Below, piece after piece: positions 1 to 9,497 of a stretch of 64,000 bases of DNA; within the stretch, counting starts at the first letter, position 1; every line of letters starts with the position of its first letter. Position numbers and translations under genes: made by a program. The notes under the pieces were generated by a model. It ran no database searches, was not told the DNA's origin, and saw only the letters and a program-made list of their open reading frames with translations. The DNA comes from an uncultured Muribaculaceae bacterium (GTDB lineage: Bacteria > Bacteroidota > Bacteroidia > Bacteroidales > Muribaculaceae): the NCBI GenBank assembly GCA_910579845.1, contig CAJTWL010000007.1:1-64000 (forward strand), written 5' to 3'.

Positions 1-21
1 TCGGAATTGATAAAGTCTCAT
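1..21 (-). CDS. 5' end of a gene running off the left edge (unidentified)
   Basis: On the minus strand an ATG at 21-19 opens a frame reading MRLYQFR before the window ends. An AAGGAA Shine-Dalgarno-like motif lies 8 bases upstream (30-35). A consensus Bacteroidetes promoter lies about 110 bases upstream, and the leader between them carries a perfect hairpin. Together these make a real gene start likely. Seven residues are too few to name the product. Confidence 0.5.
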
Positions 22-45
22 AATTATTGTTCCTTGTATCTTTCC

Positions 46-68
46 CGGTGCACTTATACAGTGCACCG
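46..68 (-). promoter_or_regulatory. Perfect 9-bp inverted repeat in the 5' leader
   Basis: CGGTGCACT (46-54) and AGTGCACCG (60-68) are perfect complements separated by 5 bases. The hairpin lies between the promoter at 130-161 and the start codon at 21. It could be a leader stem that protects mRNA or controls translation, or a palindromic operator (GTGCAC half sites). No T-run follows it, so it is unlikely to be a terminator. Confidence 0.5.
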
Positions 69-129
69 CGCTGCTTTGTCTTGTGGCATTATTTCATTGT
101 GCTTATGCTTCCGTTCCCGAAAGCGAGTG

Positions 130-161
130 CAAAGTTATATCAAATTTTATTACCCGACAAA
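130..161 (-). promoter_or_regulatory. Bacteroidetes sigma-ABfr promoter
   Basis: Read on the minus strand, TTTG (158-161) is followed after 20 bases by TAACTTTG (130-137). This matches the -33 TTTG / -7 TAnnTTTG consensus with normal spacing. Transcription would start near 123 and give a leader of about 100 nt for the gene starting at 21. The rest of 162-260 is AT-rich and shows no other signal. Confidence 0.75.
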
Positions 162-260
162 TTTTTTAGCAACTTTTTCTAAAACTTTTTCTAAAAGATC
201 ACAAAAATTCCTTGCCAGACCACCACAAATACATTTTGTCTCCAACCACGTAACAACCGT

Positions 261-326
261 TCTTTATATTAAACCATTTTAATATAAAGAGAATAAATCT
301 GTTATATGGTTTAATTTAAAATGGTT
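261..326 (-). terminator. AT-rich hairpin cluster at the end of the fimbrial operon
   Basis: TCTTTATATTAAA (261-273) pairs perfectly with 278-290 across the loop CCAT. Two further perfect pairings compete for the same bases: 269-277 with 306-314 (TTAAACCAT), and 272-282 with 316-326 (AACCATTTTAA). The last arm overlaps the TAA stop (325-327) of the upstream gene. The position, just after the last fimbrial gene and before the next promoter, suggests a terminator or 3'-end protecting structure. There is no strong U tract. Confidence 0.55.
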
Positions 327-1281
327 AGAGAAATGAGGTGGCGGAAAGATCTTTGACTTTTACTCTGCCGTTGCCATCAAGGAGATAAATCACCGGCATT
401 GCGGGAAATATGTACTTCTCCTCCTCTTCGATGTCTTCCGTTGCTATCCCCACCGTCCATCCTGCCGGCATACCGTCGAGTTTCTTTTTCCATAATGCTT
501 TGTCGGCACCGGGATATATAGCGATTACACGCACCTGCCCCGAGTTTTGCAGTTGAGCGAGGGTCTGTGACATTGAGAGATCTTTTATAATCTCCTTGCA
601 ATTTTCACAATCGGGGTCATAGAAAATCAACAGGGTCTCGGTCTCTGTTCCGGCGGTTATCCATTCCGAGAGCTTCGCGGTCTTCCCCTCCCTGTCAACG
701 AACCGGAAGTCCGTAGCCTTGTCTCCCGGACGGTTCTTCTTAGCTATCCTCAACTGTTCGTGCATCCTTATCTTATTGGTCTCGTCGATTTCCGGAGAAG
801 CGACCAACTCGTTACCCCATATTATGAACATACTCTCATTGAGCATCGGAGAGTTGGGTTCGTACAGGTATTTCTCTGCAATATGCGTCATGAACGCAAG
901 AGTTTCGGTGGAAACGGCGGCACGTTTTACGAGAATACGCATCCCTCGCCTGAGTGCATCCTCGTCCGCAGCACCCGCAATCGCCAGAAAGTCGGCAAAA
1001 CCCTGCTCCATAAAAGCGGTGTCAAGACTCAGGGCTGTATCTGAAAAATTCATCCTGTCCCAGAAATGCGCGGTGAGGAAGTTTCCACGCTCCTGCGGTG
1101 TTGTCAGGCTGTCGGGAATTAACGGAAGATAATCCATCATACTCCCCTTATCATTTATAGTTAACTGATCTTTCTCGTTGTTTGAGGATATTTCAGTTTT
1201 ATTATTCTTGTGATGCAATCCTTGGCACGCACCTGCCATTAACAGGATTGCAATTGATATAAGAAGTATCTTACAATCCAT
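325..1281 (-). CDS. DUF5106-type lipoprotein with thioredoxin-like C-terminal domain
   Basis: A 318-residue exported protein. A lipobox with the lipidated cysteine at residue 19 (MAGAC) predicts an outer-membrane or periplasmic lipoprotein. Residues about 45-180 resemble the helical DUF5106 region of Bacteroidales proteins. Residues about 185-318 look like a TlpA/thioredoxin fold, with a CENC redox pair (Cys225, Cys228) after a hydrophobic strand and a cis-proline motif FPAMP near residue 295. It probably acts as a periplasmic disulfide oxidoreductase. Only 3 bases separate it from the upstream tip-protein gene, so it is the last gene of the fimbrial operon. A role in folding cysteine-containing fimbrial proteins is inference. 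Confidence 0.75.
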   Translation of the reverse strand: MDCKILLISIAILLMAGACQGLHHKNNKTEISSNNEKDQLTINDKGSMMDYLPLIPDSLTTPQERGNFLTAHFWDRMNFSDTALSLDTAFMEQGFADFLAIAGAADEDALRRGMRILVKRAAVSTETLAFMTHIAEKYLYEPNSPMLNESMFIIWGNELVASPEIDETNKIRMHEQLRIAKKNRPGDKATDFRFVDREGKTAKLSEWITAGTETETLLIFYDPDCENCKEIIKDLSMSQTLAQLQNSGQVRVIAIYPGADKALWKKKLDGMPAGWTVGIATEDIEEEEKYIFPAMPVIYLLDGNGRVKVKDLSATSFL

Positions 1282-1284
1282 AAC

Positions 1285-4200
1285 TTATCTAACATCCCTT
1301 ACGCATCTTATATAAATTGGAGTTTCCAAATTCTGACATAGGGCATCATATCTTGAGCCCAAGATAGGATTATCTGAGCCATTTTTCAACGTTTCAGTGT
1401 TTTCACCCTTTGTATTAAAAGCGGAAAAGGTGCAGGACATCGCAAAATATGATGTTGCATTTGAAGCGGATCCGGACTTCATGTCATTCAAAAAACCGAG
1501 ATTTCTAATGATTGCAAGTTCTTTTATGTTCGGTATACGCCAACCTGTGCTCGTTGCCGTATTCAGGATGGAGCATGGGTTATTATTTATAGTAGTGCGG
1601 TAATTGGTTGGAAGAGTAGTATATTTTATATCATACCTGAAATCCTGCCCTCTGTAGGTATTTTCAGCGACTCTACCTTGAGAAATCTCAAATTTTTTAT
1701 AAATTGAATTATACTCGTTTTGACTTATTATATGTGCAGGCATTTCTCCACCTCCCGATCCGTTGCCTGACATATAGTTATCACGCTTTGAGCGTAGATT
1801 ATAATATGATAGTTCAACGGTTCCCCCTGTCCCGTTTGGAGTGAATTTATATGCCGGTACAGTACGGTCTATTGACTCAATTTGAGAATTTAAGTTCAAA
1901 CCTAAATTACGTATACACCTTACTTGCCAAACAGATTGCACATATTGACCCCAGTTTGAAGAACTCAAACCTTCCATTCCCCACAATACCCTGCCATCGC
2001 TTGAGAAAAACATATACCTGCCGACATAACGATTATCACCATTATAATTACCGTTTCCGTCTGAAAGTTGTCCTATTTCATCATAATTCATCAATGGTTC
2101 GGTAAGTGACCTGTTTCCAAGAATCAACCTAAGATACTTGCCCATTGCAGGGACATACCACCTGATTTCGGAATTGTCTATTATTCCATTACCATTGTTA
2201 TCACGATTACGATTCATGCAGGCATTGATTGCCTCAATGTAATAATAGTCATCTTGTTGAATGAAATTATTGAATTGTGTACCCCGTTTAGTTGTAGCTG
2301 CATTCGGTTGAGGGTCATATCCATTTGATGAATTACCTGTTGCTGTAAAGTTACCTCTATAACCATATAATTTGGGCACGTATTCAGTACGAGCACCTAA
2401 AAGGGTATTTCCCGCCGGAATCTGCTGAAGCTTAGTAGCCTGTACGAAATAACTCCAGCTACCATTATTAGCATCTGAATTTGTATTATTCGTATAAATA
2501 TTATTATTCCTATCAGTAAGTGTTTGCTGAGTATACCTGCGTAAATTATATCTACCGTTATCCTTATCGTTAGCACCCGTATATGAGCGTCTTAAATTCA
2601 AGCCAAAAGATTCATTCCATCTCTCCACACCAACAGCCGAACCATTCTGTTGAGTTCCGGTTCCTTGCGTGAAATTATCGTTGCTGTCGTAATATGTCAT
2701 TATCGACTGCTGCACTGCTGCATATTTCGAACTTGCATACGTACTCATTCCGTCAGCTGAAACACTTCTTGTCACACGGATATAGAAACGTCGGGGATCC
2801 TGGTTCACGTAACTTGCCCATATCGGTTTTCCATTTACATACTTGGATTCATCAGCTCCGTCCGCTTCGTAAGTATATTCATTTACGAATACAGTATACC
2901 ATCCTGATGCAGACTTTTTGTCTTTCAAATCCTTTTTGGAAGCTTCAAACAATGTGAAGGTATCGCTATTCTCGCCACGCGGTTTGTATTCAGCAAGCAC
3001 GTCCTTCCCGGTAGTCGGACGTAACTCGATCCAGTTCATCCATTTCTCCTCATCTGCTGTCTGTGTATCCCTGTTAAGGAAATTGCTTTCCTGATATGTA
3101 TGTGCAACACCATTCTCATATGTTGTAATGAGGTAGCCAAAACCGGATTTTGTCGTCTCGTTCCATGGTTTAAGTTCCTCATCTGACAGTTCGATATTGA
3201 AACAATGATAGTGACAGTCAAGGTTTATGGTTTCATTGTCGACATCCGCGACAACTCCTTCGACTCCGGGATACTCACTGCCATGGAAAGCCTCTACACG
3301 TATCTGGTCAAGGCCCAAGATCTCAACGTTATATGTATATTTAGTATTCCTATAACAGTTAAAATCTTTAGGATTTTTATTCATATAGCCAAGATGGATC
3401 ATATATGTGGCTGTTCCCGATCGATAGACAGGTGTACCCGAATCAACCGGCTTGCTGTTTTCATCTTTATCGATAAAAATTTTATCTGTGTGTTTGACAT
3501 TACATGTAATCAGCACATAAGAAGCCATATTGTTTGATGTCCATGTATCGCCACACAGACTCGTGAATATACCGGTATTTTCTTGGAATTGATTATCTTT
3601 TTTATCACTCTCCTCTCCGATAATATCCTTTTTCTCCTTATCGCGGTCAGCATAATCTGTTGCAGTGCCGGTATGTTTGTTCTCACCCTGCCAGAAATTG
3701 AAAGTGAAACAGCCGTTTTCACCATCTATAGGGTCAAAATTGTTCCCGTTATATTGCACCGGCGTTTTATAAAACTCGGAACTGTTCGTTTCTGTGCAGT
3801 CGTCTCCGAAATTTGTTGTCAACCCCGTTGATGCATCTGTTGGACGTTCATATAGCCATGAAAACACAGGGGCGTTCACTACCTTGTAAGACGACGGCTC
3901 AATCTCTATGCCGGCACCGGGGCGAAGGTTGAAAGTTATTTGAGAAACAAGTCTCCGTAAATGTATAGCCCCCCCGTCCATTGTAATGTTTCCCGTGTTT
4001 GACGCAGGAATGAAGATAGGTCTGAAATTTTCATTTTGCCAGTCATCAAGACGGTGCGGATATATTGTATGATCACCGCCAATGACTAAATTTGTGAAAC
4101 ATCCAGCCATAGGCAAAGGGACATCAGGCGCATACACTTTATCATATGTTGAAGGTGTACAAACAGCAATTTTCAAGAAATCAGTCCAGGTGTCAGCTTT

Positions 4201-4635
4201 ATCAAGGAAATATTTTATCGGATGAATATCCGTTGGATCATCTTTTGATACGGCATCATTATCGACATTGGCAACTCCGACAATATAACTGCTACCTGAT
4301 TTAGTATCAAGTTCAAATTCATTAAGTTGTTCAACTCCGGTAGTGCCGGGAGTAAATTTATACCACTTACTTGTAGCCTCTCCTGTTTCTGCGCTATATG
4401 TCCTTATCCATAGAGTATTGACCTGGTTTAGCCCGATTTCATCAATCGTTGCCCTTGTCCGGACATCCATCTGTGGCAGTGATAAACTAACCTTCATTCT
4501 GACATCTTCTCCACTTCGTGTATAATCCGGTACCGGTATGTCATCCTGACATGACACCGCCATCAAAGCCAATACACCGAAAAAAATAGCCGGTTTAAGA
4601 AACTGTTTAAATATATTTGAAATTTTATTTATCAT
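1285..4635 (-). CDS. Large fimbrial tip/adhesin-like lipoprotein (DUF4906-like)
   Basis: 1116 residues with a type II signal peptide (lipobox MAVSC, Cys29). The N-terminal ~450 residues follow the fimbrillin/Mfa-like pattern (MKVSLSLPQ early strand, RTRA segment near residue 60) typical of DUF4906 proteins at the ends of Bacteroidales fimbrial operons. The C-terminal half is rich in N, G and Y. It contains two lectin-like or FISUMP-like pieces: NGNGIIDNSEIRWYVP followed by WQVRCIRN, and GWRIPNIKELAIIRN followed by YIRCVRDVR at the end. Such large last-position fimbrillin homologues are tip or adhesin subunits in Porphyromonas and Bacteroides. The ligand is unknown. It follows the 454-residue fimbrillin by 24 bases. 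Confidence 0.75.
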   Translation of the reverse strand: MINKISNIFKQFLKPAIFFGVLALMAVSCQDDIPVPDYTRSGEDVRMKVSLSLPQMDVRTRATIDEIGLNQVNTLWIRTYSAETGEATSKWYKFTPGTTGVEQLNEFELDTKSGSSYIVGVANVDNDAVSKDDPTDIHPIKYFLDKADTWTDFLKIAVCTPSTYDKVYAPDVPLPMAGCFTNLVIGGDHTIYPHRLDDWQNENFRPIFIPASNTGNITMDGGAIHLRRLVSQITFNLRPGAGIEIEPSSYKVVNAPVFSWLYERPTDASTGLTTNFGDDCTETNSSEFYKTPVQYNGNNFDPIDGENGCFTFNFWQGENKHTGTATDYADRDKEKKDIIGEESDKKDNQFQENTGIFTSLCGDTWTSNNMASYVLITCNVKHTDKIFIDKDENSKPVDSGTPVYRSGTATYMIHLGYMNKNPKDFNCYRNTKYTYNVEILGLDQIRVEAFHGSEYPGVEGVVADVDNETINLDCHYHCFNIELSDEELKPWNETTKSGFGYLITTYENGVAHTYQESNFLNRDTQTADEEKWMNWIELRPTTGKDVLAEYKPRGENSDTFTLFEASKKDLKDKKSASGWYTVFVNEYTYEADGADESKYVNGKPIWASYVNQDPRRFYIRVTRSVSADGMSTYASSKYAAVQQSIMTYYDSNDNFTQGTGTQQNGSAVGVERWNESFGLNLRRSYTGANDKDNGRYNLRRYTQQTLTDRNNNIYTNNTNSDANNGSWSYFVQATKLQQIPAGNTLLGARTEYVPKLYGYRGNFTATGNSSNGYDPQPNAATTKRGTQFNNFIQQDDYYYIEAINACMNRNRDNNGNGIIDNSEIRWYVPAMGKYLRLILGNRSLTEPLMNYDEIGQLSDGNGNYNGDNRYVGRYMFFSSDGRVLWGMEGLSSSNWGQYVQSVWQVRCIRNLGLNLNSQIESIDRTVPAYKFTPNGTGGTVELSYYNLRSKRDNYMSGNGSGGGEMPAHIISQNEYNSIYKKFEISQGRVAENTYRGQDFRYDIKYTTLPTNYRTTINNNPCSILNTATSTGWRIPNIKELAIIRNLGFLNDMKSGSASNATSYFAMSCTFSAFNTKGENTETLKNGSDNPILGSRYDALCQNLETPIYIRCVRDVR

Positions 4636-4659
4636 GATGTATAGTCACGAATAAATTGT

Positions 4660-6024
4660 TTAACTGAAAGGAGGTATATCTATATCCCCACTACTATCCA
4701 TATCGCAAACTGTCCATTGAACCTGCAATCCCTGGCTAATGCCTGAAATTTCAAAACGGTATATATGATTGCGCAATAATGAACCCAATTTCGCTGTAGG
4801 AGGATTCGTGCTGTTATTGATTAAGTCCTTAAAACTCAATGCATAATTTAAAGATGGATATACATTGCCCCCGACTTCAGGGGGAGGAGTATAACCATGA
4901 GTGTTAATGATAAAGTATGGAAGATATGCCTCTGATATGCTGTTATCAGAATATTCAAAAACATAGCATGAAAATACCGGGCATTTGTCTTTGCGTAGCT
5001 TGGTTGCCGCTTCATCGCGATGGAACTTTATATTGGCACCCTCGGCAAAAACGTCTGTTCCAAGACTTGCAAAAGGTGTTTGTGGAGCCACATATGTCAT
5101 CCCGTCGGTTGAAGGTGCTATGACCTGTTGGGTCTCGAAAACCGAGTTTCTGTTCCACTGCGCGACACTGGGGATCAGTTTACCGCTCCCGAAATATCCG
5201 AACAACTTTATCTGTTTGATCCTGAGAGCTCCGGTCTCCCCCTCAACATCGGCGACTTCGTCAAACACTTCATCCTCCCCGATGTTTATCTTGTCGATAA
5301 TCTCAATTTTCGCCAAAGTGCGGAGAAGATTGACATTCTTACCCGTTTCGATCGACATGTCGTAAGGATTCTGCTCTCCTGAATTCATCAGCATACTGCC
5401 CGGAAAACTGAAATGCTGTAACCCTGCCATCGGAAATTTATTGTTGGGATAGGTTGATTCCGGATAAAGGCTGGAATCCGGATCCAACCATACTCCGGTG
5501 TCTGGCACTTTGGTCATTTCAAGTCCGTTGTTGAAGAAGTTTTCGATATTGTCACCGACAGCCGGTGTCGGAACAGTCACTCCCCACCCCGAATAGTTCG
5601 CAATGACAAGGATATAGAAATCTATGAAACCGTTTATGTTATCCTTGAAATATTGGTTGTCGAGTTTTGCCACTACATTATAAACGGTGTACTCCTTGTT
5701 TGCCGCCACAGTCTGCGTTACGGCAGTTATATCCTGAATGAACCTTTTGTCGTTGTCATACAGGAAATATTTAATGTCATTGATGTTCAACTCGTTCTCA
5801 TAGCCTGTGCCGACCTGGTCACCGTTAATGTCGGCAGCGCGGGTTCGCAAATCGTTTTTCGTCATTATCGAAAAACGGATATACATATTCTCTTTCTGTT
5901 GCTCCGGCATAGGCTGTGGACATTCACTCGAATCGTTGATGCACGATCCGAGTCCCGTTACCGCCAACATCGCGACAACAAAAAGATTTGTCTTTCGTAA
6001 TATGTTTGATATGAAACTATTCAT
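4660..6024 (-). CDS. Fimbrillin family lipoprotein (accessory or tip-proximal subunit)
   Basis: 454 residues. The signal peptide ends in a lipobox (LGSC, Cys28). The mature start has the fimbrillin pattern of a strand (YIRFSIMTKND), then the RTRA site, then an acidic linker; RgpA-type cleavage after such arginines is known for Porphyromonas FimA/Mfa subunits. The C-terminus (LQVQWTVCDMDSSGDIDIPPF) has the terminal strand expected for donor-strand polymerisation. It lies between the Mfa2-like gene (19 bases upstream) and the large tip gene, the position of accessory subunits such as Mfa3/Mfa4 or FimC/FimD. The exact role is inference. Confidence 0.78.
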   Translation of the reverse strand: MNSFISNILRKTNLFVVAMLAVTGLGSCINDSSECPQPMPEQQKENMYIRFSIMTKNDLRTRAADINGDQVGTGYENELNINDIKYFLYDNDKRFIQDITAVTQTVAANKEYTVYNVVAKLDNQYFKDNINGFIDFYILVIANYSGWGVTVPTPAVGDNIENFFNNGLEMTKVPDTGVWLDPDSSLYPESTYPNNKFPMAGLQHFSFPGSMLMNSGEQNPYDMSIETGKNVNLLRTLAKIEIIDKINIGEDEVFDEVADVEGETGALRIKQIKLFGYFGSGKLIPSVAQWNRNSVFETQQVIAPSTDGMTYVAPQTPFASLGTDVFAEGANIKFHRDEAATKLRKDKCPVFSCYVFEYSDNSISEAYLPYFIINTHGYTPPPEVGGNVYPSLNYALSFKDLINNSTNPPTAKLGSLLRNHIYRFEISGISQGLQVQWTVCDMDSSGDIDIPPFS

Positions 6025-6043
6025 AACATTTACATGTTCTTAG

Positions 6044-7105
6044 TCAAAGAATTGTGCTTTGAACGGGAAGCACGCGCCATCCGTTGATAAGGATTTTAGT
6101 CTTGATCCAAGTCATACCTTCCAGAAAGAACTGAAGCTTGAAATCGTCCACACGGTCAAAATAGTCTTGATTGGAAACAGCCTTGTCATAATGGCTTCGG
6201 ATAAGGAGAAGATTCTTCAGAAGCGGAATACTGAATATCACTTCGTTTGTATCTGTGCGTCTCACAGTCAGCATCTGTTCCTTCCCTGCCATAAACCGGC
6301 TCGTAGTTATCTCTGTAAGGATGCCGTTTACAATCTCTTCATCCGAATTCCCGTCTGCCTTGGTATCGGGAACCGGAGTCGAACAGAACGGCGTTGAAAT
6401 CCACGGTTTGTAAACGAAACTTGTATTACCGACCGGATTGTTAGTCCAGTCAAGTTCGTTTCCTCTCCCTTCAAGTTCAATGGAAATCAGCTTGTAGTCA
6501 AGCGGTGTTCCATCCATATTCTGAAGCGAAATGGTCAAGTGGTTGGTATCTTTGGTTAGATATACAGGACCTATGTCTACGATACCATATGAGTCCTCAA
6601 ATTCAACATCGTACTCAATGCCGTGATAGAATCTGTTTATATCATTGTTGGAACACAGTCTGCCCTCCACACTCTGTAGCGGCAATTTTGCCGCCGAATC
6701 CTCTATCCTGTCACCTGCAGATTGACCGCTGATTTCAAAAGAGACGGCATCCTTGACAATCGACTTGCCATCGCACCATGCCACGATGTCGTACGTGCCG
6801 GGAAGCACGTCAACCTCTATGAAATAATCGTTTTCAATTGTCGGTGTCCGGTGTTCTGTTCTTTGAAGCACCAGATTACCCGCCTTGTCATACAGGGCAA
6901 GGTTTATGTCCGTTACCTGGGAACCGAAAGCATCGGCATCGAGTATGTTCTTGGTGAAACGGAAACCGACACGATAATGGACGGTGCAATCCCCCTGGTC
7001 GTCATATATCGCGGAATCGCAGGATACCATGACCGTTAGCAGAATCGCTACGGCTGATATTAACGCTTCCTTATTTATCAAGCGGCTAAAAACAGGCAAC
7101 TTCAT
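6044..7105 (-). CDS. FimB/Mfa2 family fimbrial anchor lipoprotein
   Basis: 353 residues with lipobox MVSC (Cys29). The mature N-terminus shows the FimB/Mfa2 signature: YDDQGDCTVHYRVGFRF, then a spacer, DADAFGSQV and the strand INLALYDKAGNLV. This family anchors and limits the length of FimA/Mfa1 fimbriae at the outer membrane. It sits directly after the major subunit gene and its terminator, as mfa2 follows mfa1. Because a terminator lies between them, its expression should be lower than that of the subunit, which suits a one-per-fibre anchor. Confidence 0.85.
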   Translation of the reverse strand: MKLPVFSRLINKEALISAVAILLTVMVSCDSAIYDDQGDCTVHYRVGFRFTKNILDADAFGSQVTDINLALYDKAGNLVLQRTEHRTPTIENDYFIEVDVLPGTYDIVAWCDGKSIVKDAVSFEISGQSAGDRIEDSAAKLPLQSVEGRLCSNNDINRFYHGIEYDVEFEDSYGIVDIGPVYLTKDTNHLTISLQNMDGTPLDYKLISIELEGRGNELDWTNNPVGNTSFVYKPWISTPFCSTPVPDTKADGNSDEEIVNGILTEITTSRFMAGKEQMLTVRRTDTNEVIFSIPLLKNLLLIRSHYDKAVSNQDYFDRVDDFKLQFFLEGMTWIKTKILINGWRVLPVQSTIL

Positions 7106-7352
7106 AATTATAATTTATATACTTTACAAATTCTATGTTGTGGGCAGGGAAACCGGAATTATATTGCTATCCTCTGCCTCGGAAATTCAAATTGAGTGGA
7201 AAACCTTCGACATCAATTAATATTATTATACTGTTTTTGTCAAAGATGTTCAGTCTGTCATCTCCTGTCATCAATCCGGACAGGCTCGGAGAAACGGAAA
7301 AAACGCGAATTTTTTCGTAATAAATAAACGGTTTTATCAGAGAAAAAATAAT

Positions 7353-7397
7353 AAACAGGGCTGCGGAAATCGTGCTGCGGAAGACGCAGCCCTGTTT
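7353..7397 (-). terminator. Intrinsic terminator after the major fimbrial subunit
   Basis: AAACAGGGCTGCG (7353-7365) pairs perfectly with 7385-7397. On the minus strand the stem is followed by ATTATTTTTTCT. It sits 29 bases past the stop of the 666-residue subunit and before mfa2, so it should act as a leaky internal terminator that lowers expression of the minor subunits. The rest of 7106-7352 holds no convincing gene; I saw only an AT-rich leader and no full -33/-7 promoter. Confidence 0.85.
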
Positions 7398-7425
7398 TTA
7401 TATGATTAATCGGATCTAACTCAGA

Positions 7426-9426
7426 TTATTTGAGGATAATACCCGTCTGTGTAGGAACAACTCGCCAGTTGACGATATTGATATTATACTTGATAAAATA
7501 TTCATCCTGATCCATCGGCGGAACGATAGGATAGTCAAGATCCTCGATACCGGTAGCAAGACCGGTGATAGCATCAACACCGAGAGTATAGATATGGTTA
7601 CGGACGAGACCCATGTCACCCGGACGGAGATTTTTCCAATTAATTTTACCATTCTTAATAGGATAATTATCTGCCGTTTTATCTGTTTCATCCAATCCTA
7701 AGTGGAATATAGGCATAGAGAAATAGCATTTTCCTTGTGTATATGCCGATGCGACACCTACCTGCTGCCATAATAATGTATTAACGTCATCGATATTTGT
7801 TGTAGTAACAGGTTTATATTCACCGGCACCATTAGGACGATAATATACGGCAGGAATATTATCATCATCTATCTGCAAGGTTACAAAACGATGCGGCACA
7901 ATATTTTTGTTACGCACACTCTTTGACGGGTGCTCAACAATTAGACTGTTTGCAATTGCACCTGCATTGTTTTTATTAAGAGATACATAAGTGTCTTTGC
8001 CATCAACTTGTTGCTTTACATAAAGGATGGCTTGTTCATTCATAAGCTTATCCTTAATTAAAACAGCGTTATCTACACCTGTGGGAGCTGACTTGAAATA
8101 TAGCCCGCCCTCAAAAATATAGAATGTAGTGTTGGCCGGTATTGTAGACGTGCCATAAGTTACAGAATAATTGCCAACAAGAAGAACCGAAGGAACCGCG
8201 GCTTTGGGATTTAAAGAGTTGAATGCATTTTTTCCGACTGTATTTTCGAGAGCATATGTTGTTGGGTATACATCATTAGTTTCTGTAAAAGATTTTATAC
8301 CATTACCGCCTGTACCGCATATTTGTTTATAGCTATAATATTTAAGCATATAATCGCCAACTTTTTCACCTGCACCGGTCTTCCCTTCACCTGCTATATC
8401 AGCAATCTGGTCTGACACCTGTGGGAATTCAGTGGCAAAATATGCGGGGGAACAGCTCCAATATGAACGATGATTTGGTTCATCATTCCATGAACTCCAA
8501 GGTGACAGATAGGTATTGATTTCACTTAATGTCGGGATTCCCGCACCTTCTACAGTTTCAAAGTTCTTAACAGCAAACATTTCCGGAGCATCAGCATTAA
8601 TCGTCCACGCCTCGGCGTTAAAATCCAGCTTGAAATCAACACTTGTATCGTCATCAATTTTTGTGGAACCGGGGTATGAATAGACTCCTTTCTCCCCTTC
8701 TGTATAGGCCCCTGTCCGTTTCGTGAGGTCTGCATAGAACCTAACTTTTGCCGCATAACGCTCAACATATATGTCAATCGTTGTGCTTGTCGCCTCGTCA
8801 GCCTTCTCACGCGAAGTGTACAATTCAGTCTCGGCTATCGGTGTACCCGAAATTTTAACATCGCTATATCCGGACACTTTGTCATGACCATAATAACAAG
8901 AATTATTCATTGCAAAATAATGGTTGTTATTCTCATAATTTTCACGCTTTTTGGTTCTTAAATCTTGCATTTTAGCTACGTCTTCATCTCCACCCCAGCT
9001 AACAGGGTTGATGTAGCACATAACATAGGCAGGAAGATTCTGTCCTTTATTAAGACCAATCTTAACGATCGCTGTCCCGATTTTACCGACATTACCGGGA
9101 TTACCGGCGGAACCGTTTTCATCATTTGCCGGATTCCATGTGATAGTTTCCTGCTCGTTAGGATTGGCGCGAGTAACAAAGTTACCTGCAGCATCATAGA
9201 AATCGAAGACAATATTGTCAACATAGTTTTCTTTCGCTGTTCCTGCCTCGAATGTAGGGGCTTTGGTTGATGGTCCGGAATTGTTGACGAGGTTCACGCG
9301 CAGATAGCGTATTTCGTCCTGCTGAAGCGGACCGTCAGTGTTGATGTCCGGTGTTTCGCTTGAGCACGCTGTCATTCCGAGAGCGAGAATAGCAAGCGCA
9401 CCATAGACAAGTCTTGTTTTCTTCAT
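7426..9426 (-). CDS. Mfa1-like major fimbrial subunit
   Basis: 666 residues with a type II signal peptide (lipobox MTAC, Cys21). The mature protein carries the fimbrillin N-domain (IRYLRVNLVNNSGPSTKAP) with a VDNIVFDFYDAAGNFV strand pair typical of Mfa1-type major subunits. The C-terminus NINIVNWRVVPTQTGIILK matches the Mfa1 C-terminal strand. It is larger than most FimA proteins but in the range of Mfa1 homologues. It lies 71 bases after the OmpA-like gene and just before its own terminator, as expected for the most abundant product of the operon. Confidence 0.82.
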   Translation of the reverse strand: MKKTRLVYGALAILALGMTACSSETPDINTDGPLQQDEIRYLRVNLVNNSGPSTKAPTFEAGTAKENYVDNIVFDFYDAAGNFVTRANPNEQETITWNPANDENGSAGNPGNVGKIGTAIVKIGLNKGQNLPAYVMCYINPVSWGGDEDVAKMQDLRTKKRENYENNNHYFAMNNSCYYGHDKVSGYSDVKISGTPIAETELYTSREKADEATSTTIDIYVERYAAKVRFYADLTKRTGAYTEGEKGVYSYPGSTKIDDDTSVDFKLDFNAEAWTINADAPEMFAVKNFETVEGAGIPTLSEINTYLSPWSSWNDEPNHRSYWSCSPAYFATEFPQVSDQIADIAGEGKTGAGEKVGDYMLKYYSYKQICGTGGNGIKSFTETNDVYPTTYALENTVGKNAFNSLNPKAAVPSVLLVGNYSVTYGTSTIPANTTFYIFEGGLYFKSAPTGVDNAVLIKDKLMNEQAILYVKQQVDGKDTYVSLNKNNAGAIANSLIVEHPSKSVRNKNIVPHRFVTLQIDDDNIPAVYYRPNGAGEYKPVTTTNIDDVNTLLWQQVGVASAYTQGKCYFSMPIFHLGLDETDKTADNYPIKNGKINWKNLRPGDMGLVRNHIYTLGVDAITGLATGIEDLDYPIVPPMDQDEYFIKYNINIVNWRVVPTQTGIILK

Positions 9427-9497
9427 AATGAAAAAGTTTATTAAAATGATTATTGTTGATTTTTTATGTTATTTTTTTAATGTGGAATACCTAAAGC

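Noticed and set aside
7..282. Open frame of 91 codons at the left edge, plus strand
   Set aside because: It crosses a consensus minus-strand promoter and a terminator-like hairpin, and its composition is not protein-like.
7106..7352. Small gene or promoter between mfa1 and mfa2
   Set aside because: Short frames have no start context or recognisable product, and TTTGACA...TATAAT near 7220-7245 has a spacer far too short for a promoter.
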